Below, in pieces: positions 9,268 through 18,328 of a DNA stretch of 64,000 bases (its first letter is position 1; the number at the start of each line of letters is the position of its first letter). Location: positions 29,885 to 93,884 of the forward strand of contig NZ_CABVPP010000024.1 in NCBI RefSeq assembly GCF_902499075.1, read 5' to 3'. The notes under the pieces are model-generated. The model ran no database searches, was not told where the DNA came from, and saw only the letters and a program-made list of their open reading frames with translations. Position numbers and translations under genes: made by a program. The stretch is from Burkholderia pseudomultivorans (GTDB lineage Bacteria > Pseudomonadota > Gammaproteobacteria > Burkholderiales > Burkholderiaceae).

Positions 9268-10173
9268 ATGAACTTCCCGTCCCGGCTCGCCGCCCTGCTC
9301 GTCGCCGCCGGCGCGCTTGCCGGCGGCGCAGCGCACGCCGCCGAACCGCTCTCGGGCACGCTCGAGAAGATCCGGCAGAACAACCTGATCTCGATCGGCC
9401 ATCGCGAAACCTCGGTGCCGTTCTCGTACGTCGATGCGAGCGGCAAGGTGATCGGCTTCTCGCAGGATCTGTGCGACCGCGTGATCGCCGCCGTGAAGGC
9501 GCGCACCGGCAAACCCGACCTGCAGGTGCGCTTCATCCCGGTCACGTCGCAGAACCGCATTCCGCTCGTGCAGAACGGCACCGTCGATCTCGAATGCGGC
9601 GTGACGACCAATCTCGCCGCGCGTCATGCGCAGGTCGCGTTCTCGACCACCTTCTTCGTCGCGACGACGCGCCTGCTCACGCGCACGAACTCGGGCATCC
9701 GCGACTTTCCCGATCTCGCCGGCAAGACGGTCGTGACGAACCAGGGCACGACGTCCGAACGCCTGCTGCGCAAGATGAACGAGGAAAAGAAGATGAACAT
9801 GCAGATCATCAGCGCGAAGGACTACGGCGAAGGACGCCTCACGCTCGAATCGGGCCGCGCGGCCGCGTACATGATGGACGACGTGCTGCTCGCGGGCGTG
9901 CGCCAGCTCGCCGCGAAGCCGGCCGACTGGCAGATCGTCGGCACGCCGCAGTCGTCGGAAGCCTACGGGTTCATGCTGCGCAAGGACGATCCGCAGTTCA
10001 AGGCGCTCGTCGACGGCGTGCTTGTCCAGATGATGAAGCGCGGCGAGATCGACGCACTGTACGACAAGTGGTTCATGAAGCCGGTGCCGCCGAAGGGGCT
10101 GTCGTTCGACTTCCCGATGAGCGACGTGATCAAGGCGCGCTACGCGGCGCCGAACGACATGCCGCTCGAATGA
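9268..10173 (+). CDS. gltI: Glutamate/aspartate ABC transporter periplasmic binding protein
   Basis: A 301-residue solute-binding protein of the SBP_bac_3 family. Residues 1 to about 25 form a Sec signal peptide ending in AHA-AEP. The mature part closely follows E. coli GltI as I remember it: IGHRETSVPFSY, LIPVTSQNRIPLVQNGTVDLECG, GTTSERLL and ESGRAAAYMMDD. It would deliver glutamate or aspartate to an inner-membrane permease, but no permease or ATPase genes follow; the next gene is convergent. The frame extends upstream to 9088, but the signal peptide and GGAG ribosome site fix the start at 9268. Its place across from the hut operon, whose product is glutamate, suggests linked regulation. 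Confidence 0.88.
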   Translation: MNFPSRLAALLVAAGALAGGAAHAAEPLSGTLEKIRQNNLISIGHRETSVPFSYVDASGKVIGFSQDLCDRVIAAVKARTGKPDLQVRFIPVTSQNRIPLVQNGTVDLECGVTTNLAARHAQVAFSTTFFVATTRLLTRTNSGIRDFPDLAGKTVVTNQGTTSERLLRKMNEEKKMNMQIISAKDYGEGRLTLESGRAAAYMMDDVLLAGVRQLAAKPADWQIVGTPQSSEAYGFMLRKDDPQFKALVDGVLVQMMKRGEIDALYDKWFMKPVPPKGLSFDFPMSDVIKARYAAPNDMPLE

Positions 10174-10186
10174 GCGCCGGCGCCGC

Positions 10187-10966
10187 TCACGTGCGCGGCC
10201 ACGCGACGCACGCCGCGTAGTCGGGCGCCGCGTCGAGCCACGCGGCGTCGAACGCGGCCACGCCGGCGGCGGGCGCGGCCGGCGCGACGATCGTCGTCGC
10301 GGGCGTTGCCGCGTCGCGCGGCGGCACGACCGCGAACGCGCCGAGCCCGCCGACGATGCCCGTGCCGAGCGCCTTGAGCAGCGCCTCCTTCGCGGCCCAC
10401 ACGCGCATGAACGCGGGTGCGCGCGCCGCGTCGGGCAGGCTGTCGAGATAGGCCGACTCGGCCGGCGCGCACACTTCGCGCGTGAGCGCACGCCAGTCGG
10501 TCGGTCGGCGGCACGATTCGATGTCGATGCCGACGCGGCCGGCGGGCGCCCACGCGATCAGCGCATGGTCGCCCGAGTGCGATACGTTGAAGTCGAGCGA
10601 CGTGCAATGCGCGGCATCCAGCGACGGACGGCCCGACGCATCGACGACGATCGCGACCGCATCCGGCGCGACGCCCAGCGCCGCACCGAGCAATTCGCGC
10701 AGCGCGGCGCGCGTCGCGGCGCTGCGCACCGCGTCGTCGTGCCTCAGAAAGCGGGCGGCCCGCGCCCGCTCGGCGTCGCTCAACGACGCATACGCGGGCG
10801 ACGCGAGCGGCACGTTCCAGTCGAAATCGATGCGGACGATCCGCACGCCGGCGCGGGACGCGGCAGGCGGTGCGTCGAGCGCGTGCATGCGATACGCGCG
10901 CGGCGTGTCGGCGGAAGCATCGAGAGCGGGCGGACGGGACATCGGATGTGCGGCGGGCTGTGACAT
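10187..10966 (-). CDS. 4'-phosphopantetheinyl transferase, Sfp type
   Basis: Transfers phosphopantetheine from CoA to a carrier-protein serine, activating NRPS, PKS or fatty-acid carrier domains. The 259-residue protein has the superfamily signatures FNVSHSGDHALIAW, the magnesium site GIDIES and WAAKEALLKALG in order. No carrier-protein gene is adjacent, so it may serve clusters elsewhere. The start is uncertain: ATG 10966 is used here, and ATG 10942 (MSRPPAL) is also possible, as the first residues are not conserved. It converges on gltI with a 13-base gap. Confidence 0.88.
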   Translation of the reverse strand: MSQPAAHPMSRPPALDASADTPRAYRMHALDAPPAASRAGVRIVRIDFDWNVPLASPAYASLSDAERARAARFLRHDDAVRSAATRAALRELLGAALGVAPDAVAIVVDASGRPSLDAAHCTSLDFNVSHSGDHALIAWAPAGRVGIDIESCRRPTDWRALTREVCAPAESAYLDSLPDAARAPAFMRVWAAKEALLKALGTGIVGGLGAFAVVPPRDAATPATTIVAPAAPAAGVAAFDAAWLDAAPDYAACVAWPRT

Positions 10967-11026
10967 GAAACGTCCGATGTTAATCGATCGCGCCGGCGCG
11001 CGATCCATGTCGTGTCGCGTGCGCCG

Positions 11027-12067
11027 CTACCCGTTCGCGACGACACCCGGCACGCCGATGCCCGTCGGCCGCTCGCGCAGCGCCGGATGGCGCGCATGCG
11101 CGTAGCCCGGCGCATCGGCCGGCAGCGCGCCGTGCTGCAGCCAGTACAGCGCGAGCGGCCACAGCGTGTCGGTAAAGCGGCTGTGGAAAAACGCGAAATG
11201 GCCGATCGCCTCGACGCCGATGTCGCGCGGCGCGATCCGCCAGTGCGTGACGTCGCTGCCGGTGTAGTAGCCGACCAGCCGCTCGATCGCGTCGACGGTG
11301 CCGAATTCGTCGTCGTCGAGACCGATCGCGAGCATCGGCGCGGTCAGCCGCGCGAAGCGCGCGGGCAGCGCGGCGCGGCCCGCGGCGGTTTCGGCCAGCA
11401 GGCCGCCGGTGTAGACGTCCTCGAAACGCGGCCGCGAGCGCGCCCACGACAGCGCGACGCCGCGCGGCGTGTCCTCCATCCAGCCGAGCCGCTTCGCGGG
11501 CACGTAGCCGAACACGGCCGCGAGCGCCGGCATCGCGACGTGCCACTTCCACCACATGCGCCGCCGCACGGCCGGCAGATAGTCGCGCCAGTACGCGTAC
11601 TGCGAACCGACCGTCAGCACATGCCGCACCTGCACGTTCGACGCGGCAAGCCCGAGCGCGAACCCGCCGACGCTGTGCGCGACCACGTCGAGCGGCTGCC
11701 CCGGAAACGCGTCGCGCGCGTATTGCAGCGCAGCCTCGCAGTCGAGCCGCCCCCAGTCGAGCCAGTTCGCCCGCAGCGTCGCGAGCCGCTCGGGGCGCGA
11801 CCCGCCGATGCCGCGATAGTCGTACACGAGCACGTCGCGCCCCTGTGCGAACAGCCAGGCCGCGAAACGGAAGTAGTAGTCGCAGCGCACCGAGGTCGCG
11901 CAATTGACGACCGTCACCGGCCGCCCGGCCGCGCCGCCGCGATGCCGCCACACATGGCCGCGCAGCGCGTAGCCGTCGGCCGCGCGCAGCGTCACGGGTT
12001 CGGGCGGCAGCGCGCCCGTTTTGCGTTCGCCGCGCGCCGGCTCGCTTCCTTCGTTCGAAATCGTCAT
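11027..12067 (-). CDS. Alpha/beta hydrolase family protein
   Basis: A 346-residue alpha/beta hydrolase. The nucleophile elbow reads AHSVGG, so the usual first glycine of GxSxG is alanine; an acid lies in IGLDDDEFGT and a catalytic histidine is likely in EAIGHFAFF near the C-terminus. VYDYRGIGGS is a typical oxyanion-side segment. The substrate is unknown; the length and sequence resemble uncharacterised proteobacterial hydrolases annotated as predicted esterases or acyltransferase-like. It lies downstream of nothing obvious on its strand and is followed by the PPTase gene after 60 bases. Confidence 0.8.
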   Translation of the reverse strand: MTISNEGSEPARGERKTGALPPEPVTLRAADGYALRGHVWRHRGGAAGRPVTVVNCATSVRCDYYFRFAAWLFAQGRDVLVYDYRGIGGSRPERLATLRANWLDWGRLDCEAALQYARDAFPGQPLDVVAHSVGGFALGLAASNVQVRHVLTVGSQYAYWRDYLPAVRRRMWWKWHVAMPALAAVFGYVPAKRLGWMEDTPRGVALSWARSRPRFEDVYTGGLLAETAAGRAALPARFARLTAPMLAIGLDDDEFGTVDAIERLVGYYTGSDVTHWRIAPRDIGVEAIGHFAFFHSRFTDTLWPLALYWLQHGALPADAPGYAHARHPALRERPTGIGVPGVVANG

Positions 12068-12299
12068 CCTGTCTCCTGTCGATCGCGGCCGGCGCTGCGG
12101 CGCCTGCCGTCGATCCGTGCTTCATGCCCGATCGGGCTCGGCGCTGCAGCGCGCGGCCCGTTCGTCCGCCACGCGGCCAGTGCGCGCCGCCTGATGCGGG
12201 AACCGCGACGCACCGGCGCGCGGCCGCCCGCCTCCATTGAACTTGACGCGCGCCGCGTTCTCAACCAATCTTGCTGCTTCGTTCGCATGAGCCACACGC

Positions 12300-13241
12300 A
12301 TGTCAACGCCGCTCGTTCGTCTCCCGTCGCTGGACCTCGTCCGCGGTTTCGTCGCGGTCGGACGCCGCATGAGCATCACGCTCGCCGCGCAGGATCTGTG
12401 CGTCACGCAGTCGGCGGTCAGCCGGCAGATCCACGCGCTCGAAGCCCATCTCGGTGTCGCACTGCTGCGGCGCGGCTACCGGACCATCGCGTTCACGCCG
12501 GAAGGCGAGCGGCTGTTCCGCGCCGCCGATGCGGCGCTGCACAGCCTGCAGGACACCGTCGCGTCGCTCGCGGCCGCGCGCGAGCGCCAGCCGGTCACGA
12601 TCACCGCGAGCATCGGCGTTACCGCACTGTGGCTGCTGCCGCGACTCGGGCGCCTGCAGGCGCGTCTGCCGGAGATCGACCTGCGCGTGGCCGCGAACGA
12701 CAAGGTACTCGATTTGCGCACCGAAGGCATCGACCTCGGGATTCGCTACTGTCCGCGCGACCGCGCGCCGGGCGGCGCGCTGCGCCTGTTCGATGAGATC
12801 GTGCTGCCGGTCGCGCACCCGGCGCTCGCCGCACGCCCGCTCGTCGACGCCGCCGCGCTCGCCGACCACGTACTGCTCGAGTTCGACGGACCGCAGCAGC
12901 CCCACCTGCAATGGCGCACGCACCTGCACGCGGCCGGGCTCGGCGACGCGCGCCCGAAGGGCGTGCTGCGCTTCAACCAGTACGATCAGGTGATCCAGGC
13001 TGCAATCGCGGGCCAAGGCGTCGCGCTCGGGCGGCTCGCGCTGGTCGCGCCGATGCTGTCGGACGGGCGGCTCGCGGTGCTCGGCCCGCGCCCGCGCGCG
13101 CAGCCGGATCCGTACGGCTACTGGCTGTTCCAGCACGATGCGGCACCGCGGCGCGAAGTCGCCGAGGTGCGCGACTGGATGCTCGCGGAAGCCGCCGAAT
13201 GCGATGCGATGATCCGCGCGCACGACGCGGCGCGGGACTGA
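12300..13241 (+). CDS. LysR family transcriptional regulator, GcvA-like
   Basis: A 313-residue LysR-type regulator. The N-terminal helix-turn-helix spans about residues 10-70 (SITLAAQDLCVTQSAVSRQIHALE), followed by a periplasmic-binding-like effector domain with ASIGVTALWLLPRLGRLQ and GIDLGIRY, typical of the GcvA/AmpR branch. It is divergent from the alpha/beta hydrolase (233-base gap) and lies upstream of the MFS permease on the same strand, so either may be its target. The effector is unknown. Confidence 0.9.
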   Translation: MSTPLVRLPSLDLVRGFVAVGRRMSITLAAQDLCVTQSAVSRQIHALEAHLGVALLRRGYRTIAFTPEGERLFRAADAALHSLQDTVASLAAARERQPVTITASIGVTALWLLPRLGRLQARLPEIDLRVAANDKVLDLRTEGIDLGIRYCPRDRAPGGALRLFDEIVLPVAHPALAARPLVDAAALADHVLLEFDGPQQPHLQWRTHLHAAGLGDARPKGVLRFNQYDQVIQAAIAGQGVALGRLALVAPMLSDGRLAVLGPRPRAQPDPYGYWLFQHDAAPRREVAEVRDWMLAEAAECDAMIRAHDAARD

Positions 13242-13406
13242 ACGCGCGTCGATCGTCGCAATGCAGCCGAGGCCGGCCGCCCGCCGCCTCGCATTCCCGC
13301 CACGCATGCGAACCTGACCGAATGATCGCTTGAGCCGGCGCCGGCCCGATCGTCTAATCGGACCAGACGCGGCCCTTGCGCCGCGCGCGTTCATCCGGAG
13401 ACCCGC

Positions 13407-14639
13407 ATGACCCCGATCGAGCAAGACGTCCGACGCCGCTGGCTGCCCGTGCTCGCGGGCGGCCTCATCATGGGTGCCGCGCTCGGCATCCGCCACGTGC
13501 AGGGCCTGTTCCTCGCGCCCGTCACGCTCGACCACGGCTGGTCGCGCGAAGCGTTCGGCCTCGCGCTCGCGTTGCAGAACCTGATCTGGGGCGTCGCGCA
13601 GCCGTTCACCGGCATGCTCGCCGACCGCTTCGGCTCGGTGCGCGTGATCGTCGTCGGGATGCTGCTGTACGCGGCCGGGCTCGTCACGATGGCGCATGCG
13701 ACGTCGACCGGCGTATTTACGGTCGGCGCCGGGCTCGTGATCGGCATCGCGCTGTCGGGCTCCGCGTTCGCGTCGATCTACGGCGCGCTCAGCCGCCTGT
13801 TCCCGCCCGACCGGCGCGGCTGGGCGCTCGGCGTCGCCGGCGCGATCGGCGGGCTCGGCCAGTTCTGCATGGTGCCCGTCGCGCAGGAACTGATCGGCGG
13901 CATCGGCTGGCAGCATGCGTTCATTGCGCTGGCTGTCGTCGCGGCGCTGCTCGCGCCGCTCGCCGTGCTGCTGCGCGACCGCCCCGCCGAGGCTGCGGGC
14001 GCCGCCGCCGATGCCGATCAGTCGATCGGCGACGCGGTGCGCGAGGCGTTCGCGCATCGCGGCTTCTGGCTGCTCAATGCCGGCTTCTTCGCGTGCGGCT
14101 TCCAGCTCGCGTTCATCGCGACGCACCTGCCCGCCTACCTGCTCGATCACGGACTGCCGGCGCGCCACGCCAGCGTCGCGCTTGCGCTGATCGCACTGAC
14201 CAACGTGGCCGGCACTTACGCGTGCGGTCATCTCGGCGGCCTGCTGCGGCGCAAGTACGTGCTGTCCGTGCTGTACCTCATGCGTGCGCTCGCGATGGCC
14301 GTGTTCGTCGCCGCGCCGCTGTCGCCCGCGAGCGTCTACGTGTTCGCTGCCGTGATGGGCTTCACGTGGCTCGGCACGGTGCCGCTGACCAACGGCGTGA
14401 TCTCGCAGGTGTTCGGCGTGCGCTATATCGCGACGCTGTTCGGCTTCGTGTTCTTCGGGCACCAGCTCGGCAGTTTCTTCGGCGTGTGGCTCGGCGCGCT
14501 CGTGTACGACGCGATGCATTCGTACCTGCCGCTGTGGCTCGGCTCGATCGCGCTCGGCGTGCTGGCGGCGCTCCTGCATCTGCCGATCGACGACGCGCGC
14601 GTCGCGCGCCGCGCGCCGGGCGAGGCCGCGTGGGCATGA
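13407..14639 (+). CDS. MFS transporter
   Basis: A 410-residue, 12-helix major facilitator superfamily permease. The loop LADRFGSVRVIVVGM between helices 2 and 3 is the family motif. The central cytoplasmic loop contains RDRPAEAAGAAAD. The substrate is not clear; sequence style resembles oxalate/formate or monocarboxylate-type MFS members. GTGGGC-free start: the ATG at 13407 follows a CGGAG site. The stop overlaps the ATG of a tiny downstream ORF by four bases (ATGA), which points to coupled translation. Confidence 0.85.
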   Translation: MTPIEQDVRRRWLPVLAGGLIMGAALGIRHVQGLFLAPVTLDHGWSREAFGLALALQNLIWGVAQPFTGMLADRFGSVRVIVVGMLLYAAGLVTMAHATSTGVFTVGAGLVIGIALSGSAFASIYGALSRLFPPDRRGWALGVAGAIGGLGQFCMVPVAQELIGGIGWQHAFIALAVVAALLAPLAVLLRDRPAEAAGAAADADQSIGDAVREAFAHRGFWLLNAGFFACGFQLAFIATHLPAYLLDHGLPARHASVALALIALTNVAGTYACGHLGGLLRRKYVLSVLYLMRALAMAVFVAAPLSPASVYVFAAVMGFTWLGTVPLTNGVISQVFGVRYIATLFGFVFFGHQLGSFFGVWLGALVYDAMHSYLPLWLGSIALGVLAALLHLPIDDARVARRAPGEAAWA

Positions 14640-14752
14640 TCCGCGCGACGCTCGCCGCCACCGCGCTCGCGTTCGTCGCGTGGTGCGGCGCCGCCTACTT
14701 CGATCCACACGTCGCGTTCGCGCTGCTCGAACACGTCGCGTTCTGCAATTGA
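14636..14752 (+). CDS. Small predicted membrane protein, 38 residues
   Basis: The ATG at 14636 overlaps the MFS stop codon as ATGA, an arrangement that favours translational coupling. The 38-residue product starts MIRATLAATALAFVAWCGAAY, a single hydrophobic helix, and ends in FALLEHVAFCN. No family is recognised. It could be an accessory subunit of the permease or a chance frame; the exact overlap and the well-formed helix argue for a real gene, but codon bias alone cannot decide in such GC-rich DNA. Confidence 0.5.
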   Translation: MIRATLAATALAFVAWCGAAYFDPHVAFALLEHVAFCN

Positions 14753-14778
14753 AGGCGCGTGCCGCGCCGGCGTCGGGC

Positions 14779-16257
14779 TCAGCGCCGCTTCGGCAATGCG
14801 GCCAGCGCATCGAGCGCGCGACGACGCGCCGCGTCGTGCTCGACGAGCGGCGCCGGGTAATCGACGCCGAGCCGCACGCCGGCCGCTGCGAGTTCCAGCG
14901 GCGACGCCTGCCACGGCGCATGAATCGCCGCATCGTCGAGGCCCGCGAGCTCGGGCACCCAGCGCCGCACGTAGGCGCCGTGCGGATCGAACCGGCGGCC
15001 CTGCGCGACCGGATTGAAGATCCGGAAATACGGCGCGGCATCGGCGCCGCAGCCGGCCACCCACTGCCAGCTCGCCGCGTTGTTCGCGGGATCGGCGTCG
15101 ACCAGCGTGTCCCGGAACCACGCTTCGCCCTCGCGCCAGTCGATCAGAAGATGCTTCGCGAGAAACGACGCGACGACCATCCGCACGCGGTTGTGCATCC
15201 AGCCCGTCGTCCACAGTTCGCGCAGGCCCGCATCGACGAGCGGATAGCCGGTCCGGCCGCGCTGCCACGCGCGCAGTGCGGCGGGATCGTCGCGCCACGG
15301 CATCGCGTCGAACTGCGCACGGAAGTTGTCGGTCGCGAGCGACGGGAAGTGATACAACAGCGCGTAGCTGAATTCGCGCCAGCCGAGCTCGCTCAGGAAC
15401 TTGTCGGCACCTGCCGACCAGGCCGCGCCGCCCGCCTGCGCGGCCCCCTGGACCGCATGCCATACCTGCCGCGGCGACACGTTGCCGAAGCGCAGGAACG
15501 GCGACAGCCGGCTCGTCGCGGGCTGGTCCGGACGATCGCGCGCCCCCGCATAGCCGGCGAGCGACGCGCTCGCGAATGCGTCGAGCCGCGCGTGCGCGCC
15601 GGCTTCGTCGGGTGCGGGCCACGCGTCGCGCAAGCCGCCGGCCCAGTCCGGCGTGTGCGTGCGCAACGCGAGCGCGTCGAGCGTCAGCGCGCGTTCGCGC
15701 ACGCTGTCCGGCCAGGAATGAAACACGATGTGCGCGGGTGCCGGCAGCGGCGCCTCGACGATACGGTCGCGGCGCGCCGCGCGCCAGTACGCGGTGAAGA
15801 CCTGGAACGGCGCGCCGGCGCCGGTCAGCACCTCCCACGGCTCGTTCAGCAGGCTGCCGTTGCTGCTTTCGACCGCCAGCCCGCGCGCCTTGAGCGACGC
15901 CTTCAGCGCCGCATCGGCGTCGCGTTGCGGCTGCGCGTAGCGACGGTTCCAGTAGACCGCCGCCGCGCCCGTGTCGTGCGCGATGCGCTCGATCTCGTGC
16001 CGGGCGTCGCCGCGCAGCACCAGCAGGCGTCCGCCGTGACGCGCGAGCGCCGCGTCGAGCCCGGCCAACGAGCCGTGCAGCCACCAGCGCGCGGCGCCAC
16101 CGAGCGGTCGCCCCGCGCCGGCGCCCGTGTCGTCGACGAACACGCAGACGAGCGGCCGGCCCGACGCGACCGCGCGCGTCAGCGCGGGCTGGTCGGTCAG
16201 GCGCAGATCGTCGCGGAACCAGACGATCGCAGGTGCAGCGGACGACGGGACGGGCAC
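14779..16257 (-). CDS. phrB: Deoxyribodipyrimidine photolyase
   Basis: Light-driven repair of cyclobutane pyrimidine dimers. The 492-residue protein has the N-terminal antenna domain starting IVWFRDDLRLTD and the C-terminal FAD domain with ELGWREFSYALLYHFP, TGYPLVDAGLRELWTTGWMHNR and DPANNAASWQWVAGCGADAAPYFRIFNP, all strongly conserved in class I CPD photolyases. A GTG start at 16257, preceded by GAGG, puts the family N-terminus ten residues in; the open frame extends to an ATG at 16419, but that part has no family sequence. It stands alone and converges with the MFS unit. Confidence 0.93.
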   Translation of the reverse strand: MPVPSSAAPAIVWFRDDLRLTDQPALTRAVASGRPLVCVFVDDTGAGAGRPLGGAARWWLHGSLAGLDAALARHGGRLLVLRGDARHEIERIAHDTGAAAVYWNRRYAQPQRDADAALKASLKARGLAVESSNGSLLNEPWEVLTGAGAPFQVFTAYWRAARRDRIVEAPLPAPAHIVFHSWPDSVRERALTLDALALRTHTPDWAGGLRDAWPAPDEAGAHARLDAFASASLAGYAGARDRPDQPATSRLSPFLRFGNVSPRQVWHAVQGAAQAGGAAWSAGADKFLSELGWREFSYALLYHFPSLATDNFRAQFDAMPWRDDPAALRAWQRGRTGYPLVDAGLRELWTTGWMHNRVRMVVASFLAKHLLIDWREGEAWFRDTLVDADPANNAASWQWVAGCGADAAPYFRIFNPVAQGRRFDPHGAYVRRWVPELAGLDDAAIHAPWQASPLELAAAGVRLGVDYPAPLVEHDAARRRALDALAALPKRR

Positions 16258-16699
16258 GGGTACCTCGAGGCGGGAAGCGGAACGTGATGCGTATTGTCGC
16301 GGGTGCGATGCGCGGTGTCGATGTTCGACGGGTGCAGTAACGCAGGGGTTCGCTGACGGTTGGCACGCGATCGCACCGCAGCGCCAGACCGTGGTTTTCA
16401 TCGCGTGCTCCGGTCGCATGCCCTGCCCCGCTTCCCGTCCGCACCAGCCCCGTGAAACGCCCTAGTCCATTCCGACGATTCTTCGCGGCGCGCACCGGCC
16501 TACGCTCGATCTCGGGTTCGCCGCGATGCGCGGCACGCGCCGGCCGCCGCCGACGCAACGCATTCCGCGACGCACACCCACAGGCGCGCCCGCGCCGGCG
16601 GCCCTCATCTGCGCGCCGGCCGGCGTCGGCGCAAACGCTTTCGACCGCTGCCCGCCCCGCCCGTGCGCGGACGCGCGCGCAGCCCCATCCGATACCGCC

Positions 16700-17179
16700 A
16701 TGACCAAACCCGCCAATCTCGTCACCTCGATCACCGTGGACATCGACGCACCGGCTTCCGTCGTCTGGGAAGTCTTGACCGACTTCCCGCGCTACGGCGA
16801 ATGGAACAGCTTCTGCGTCGGCCTCGAAACGACCGGCCGCCTCGGCGATTTCGTGCACATGCAGGTGCGCATCCCGGGCACCGACACCGTGATCCCAGTC
16901 AATGAAATCCTCGTCGCGTTCGAGCCCGAACGCCTGCTGTCGTGGGAACAGCGACCGACCGACGACAACCAGGACGCCGCGCGCCGCGACCAGTACATCG
17001 AGGCCGACGGCGCCGAACGCTGCCGCTACTTCACGACCGACCAGTTCCTCGGCGTCAACGCGGACACCATCATGCAGAACCACGGCGCCTGGGTGCAGCA
17101 GGGCTTCGACCAGTGCGCGCGCGACGTGAAGCAGCGCGCGGAAACCCTGCATGCGGCGCGCCGCCGCAAAAGCGCATGA
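16700..17179 (+). CDS. SRPBCC / polyketide-cyclase-like protein
   Basis: A 159-residue START/SRPBCC-fold protein. The first strand and helix ITVDIDAPASVVWEVLTDFPRYGEWNSF are the standard opening of this fold, followed by FEPERLLSWEQRP and a long C-terminal helix. Such proteins bind hydrophobic ligands or catalyse cyclisation or dehydration; no function can be assigned. The open frame upstream of 16700 is arginine/proline-rich shadow sequence. It is followed 13 bases later by the remnant of another small-ligand-fold gene. Confidence 0.8.
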   Translation: MTKPANLVTSITVDIDAPASVVWEVLTDFPRYGEWNSFCVGLETTGRLGDFVHMQVRIPGTDTVIPVNEILVAFEPERLLSWEQRPTDDNQDAARRDQYIEADGAERCRYFTTDQFLGVNADTIMQNHGAWVQQGFDQCARDVKQRAETLHAARRRKSA

Positions 17180-17192
17180 CGGAGTCGCGCCG

Positions 17193-17270
17193 ATGCCCGA
17201 CCTGCAGACGTCGTCCGACCATCACGACATTCTCGAGCTGATCGTCGCGTATTGAGACTGGCTGATCCCG
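17193..17270 (+). pseudogene. Remnant of an NTF2/SnoaL-like gene
   Basis: A GGAG site precedes the ATG at 17193. The frame reads MPDLQTSSDHHDILELIVAY, then TGA, then DWLIP. The phrase ILELI-x-x-Y-DWLI is the first helix of SnoaL/NTF2-like proteins, interrupted here by a stop exactly before DWLI, after which similarity ends within a few codons. This looks like the 5' stub of a gene lost by nonsense mutation and deletion. Too short for certainty. Confidence 0.45.
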
Positions 17271-17330
17271 GCCGCTCCGACGCGACACGCTGCGCGTTCG
17301 ATCCGCGGCGCGTTGCGTTCCGCGCTGCCG

Positions 17331-18311
17331 TCAGTCGAGGCGGAACGCCGCCTCGAAACGCGCGGCGAACGCGTCGAACTCGGCTTCCGGCAGATGATTG
17401 ATGCCGCCCGCGCGCTTGCGCCCGCCGCCGGTCGGAAAGCCGCGGCAGAATTCGTCGGCGCCGAGCGGCCGGCCGTCGGGCACGCGCACGCTGACGACCA
17501 GCCCGCCGTCCGCGCGCGGCGACAGCACCGCGAGCGCCGCATGCGGCGCGCTGCGCATCCGCTCGTTCGCGAGCATGCCGGTCGCGCGCCGCGCCCACGG
17601 ATGGTCAGGCATCCGGATCAGCGTCGCGCCCGGCACGTCGCGCCACGGCGCGAGCGCGCACGCGCGCGCCATGTCGTCGCGATAGCCGTCGCGCAGCGCG
17701 GCGAACACCGGCGTGTCGCGCACGAACGCGAGCGGATCGGCGCACGGCAGCATCGCGTCGGCCAGCGCCGCAGGATCGAAGTGCAGGTCGCCGATACACT
17801 CGCCGTACGCGTTGTAGTTCAGATAGAGCCCCAGCTCGGCGAACATGTCGCGCTCGGCCGCGCCGATCCCGTGCTCGCGCGCCAGCGCGTCGCCGAGCGC
17901 CGGCAGCTCGTCGCCGAACGCCGCGACGATTGCCCAGCGCGCGTGCCGGCCGCCGAGATGGCGGTTCACGATCGCGCTCGTGCAAACGTCGGCCGACGTG
18001 TCGATGTGCGCGACGAAGCACGGATCGCCGGGCAGCTCGCCCGCGAAGTGATGGTCGAAATAGCGGATCGTCACGCCGTCGCGCAGCAGCCGCGCGCATG
18101 CGTCGCGGTTCTGGTCGTGCGACACGTCGAGCACGGTGATGCGATCGCCGGCCCGTGCGTCGATCCGTTCGAGCAAGCGGATGTCGCGCTTCACGCCCGT
18201 CACGAGCGTGCCCTGCGCCCCTTCCGCGAGCCGCAGCTGCTGGAGCGCGCACAGACCGTCCGCGTCGCCGTTGAACGCGTAGAAGTGTCGTCCGTCGTGG
18301 TGCTGCTGCAT
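17331..18311 (-). CDS. DHH family phosphoesterase
   Basis: A 326-residue protein of the DHH superfamily. The N-terminal FNGDADGLCALQQL and VLDVSHDQN supply metal-binding aspartates, and YFDHHFAG is the DHH signature; a C-terminal DHHA1-like part ends in FPTGGGRKRAGGINHLP, with the GGG substrate loop. Relatives hydrolyse small phosphodiesters or oligonucleotides, but the true substrate is unknown. The ATG at 18311 has GGAG at good spacing; ATG 18326 (MEPR) is an alternative. It begins just after the SDR stop, so it may be the last gene of the sulfotransferase operon. Confidence 0.85.
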   Translation of the reverse strand: MQQHHDGRHFYAFNGDADGLCALQQLRLAEGAQGTLVTGVKRDIRLLERIDARAGDRITVLDVSHDQNRDACARLLRDGVTIRYFDHHFAGELPGDPCFVAHIDTSADVCTSAIVNRHLGGRHARWAIVAAFGDELPALGDALAREHGIGAAERDMFAELGLYLNYNAYGECIGDLHFDPAALADAMLPCADPLAFVRDTPVFAALRDGYRDDMARACALAPWRDVPGATLIRMPDHPWARRATGMLANERMRSAPHAALAVLSPRADGGLVVSVRVPDGRPLGADEFCRGFPTGGGRKRAGGINHLPEAEFDAFAARFEAAFRLD

Positions 18312-18328
18312 GATCCGTGGCTCCATCG

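Noticed and set aside
12303-15041. 912-residue minus-strand open frame
   Set aside because: Shadow of the LysR and MFS genes; repeats of RRDGR-like text and no domain.
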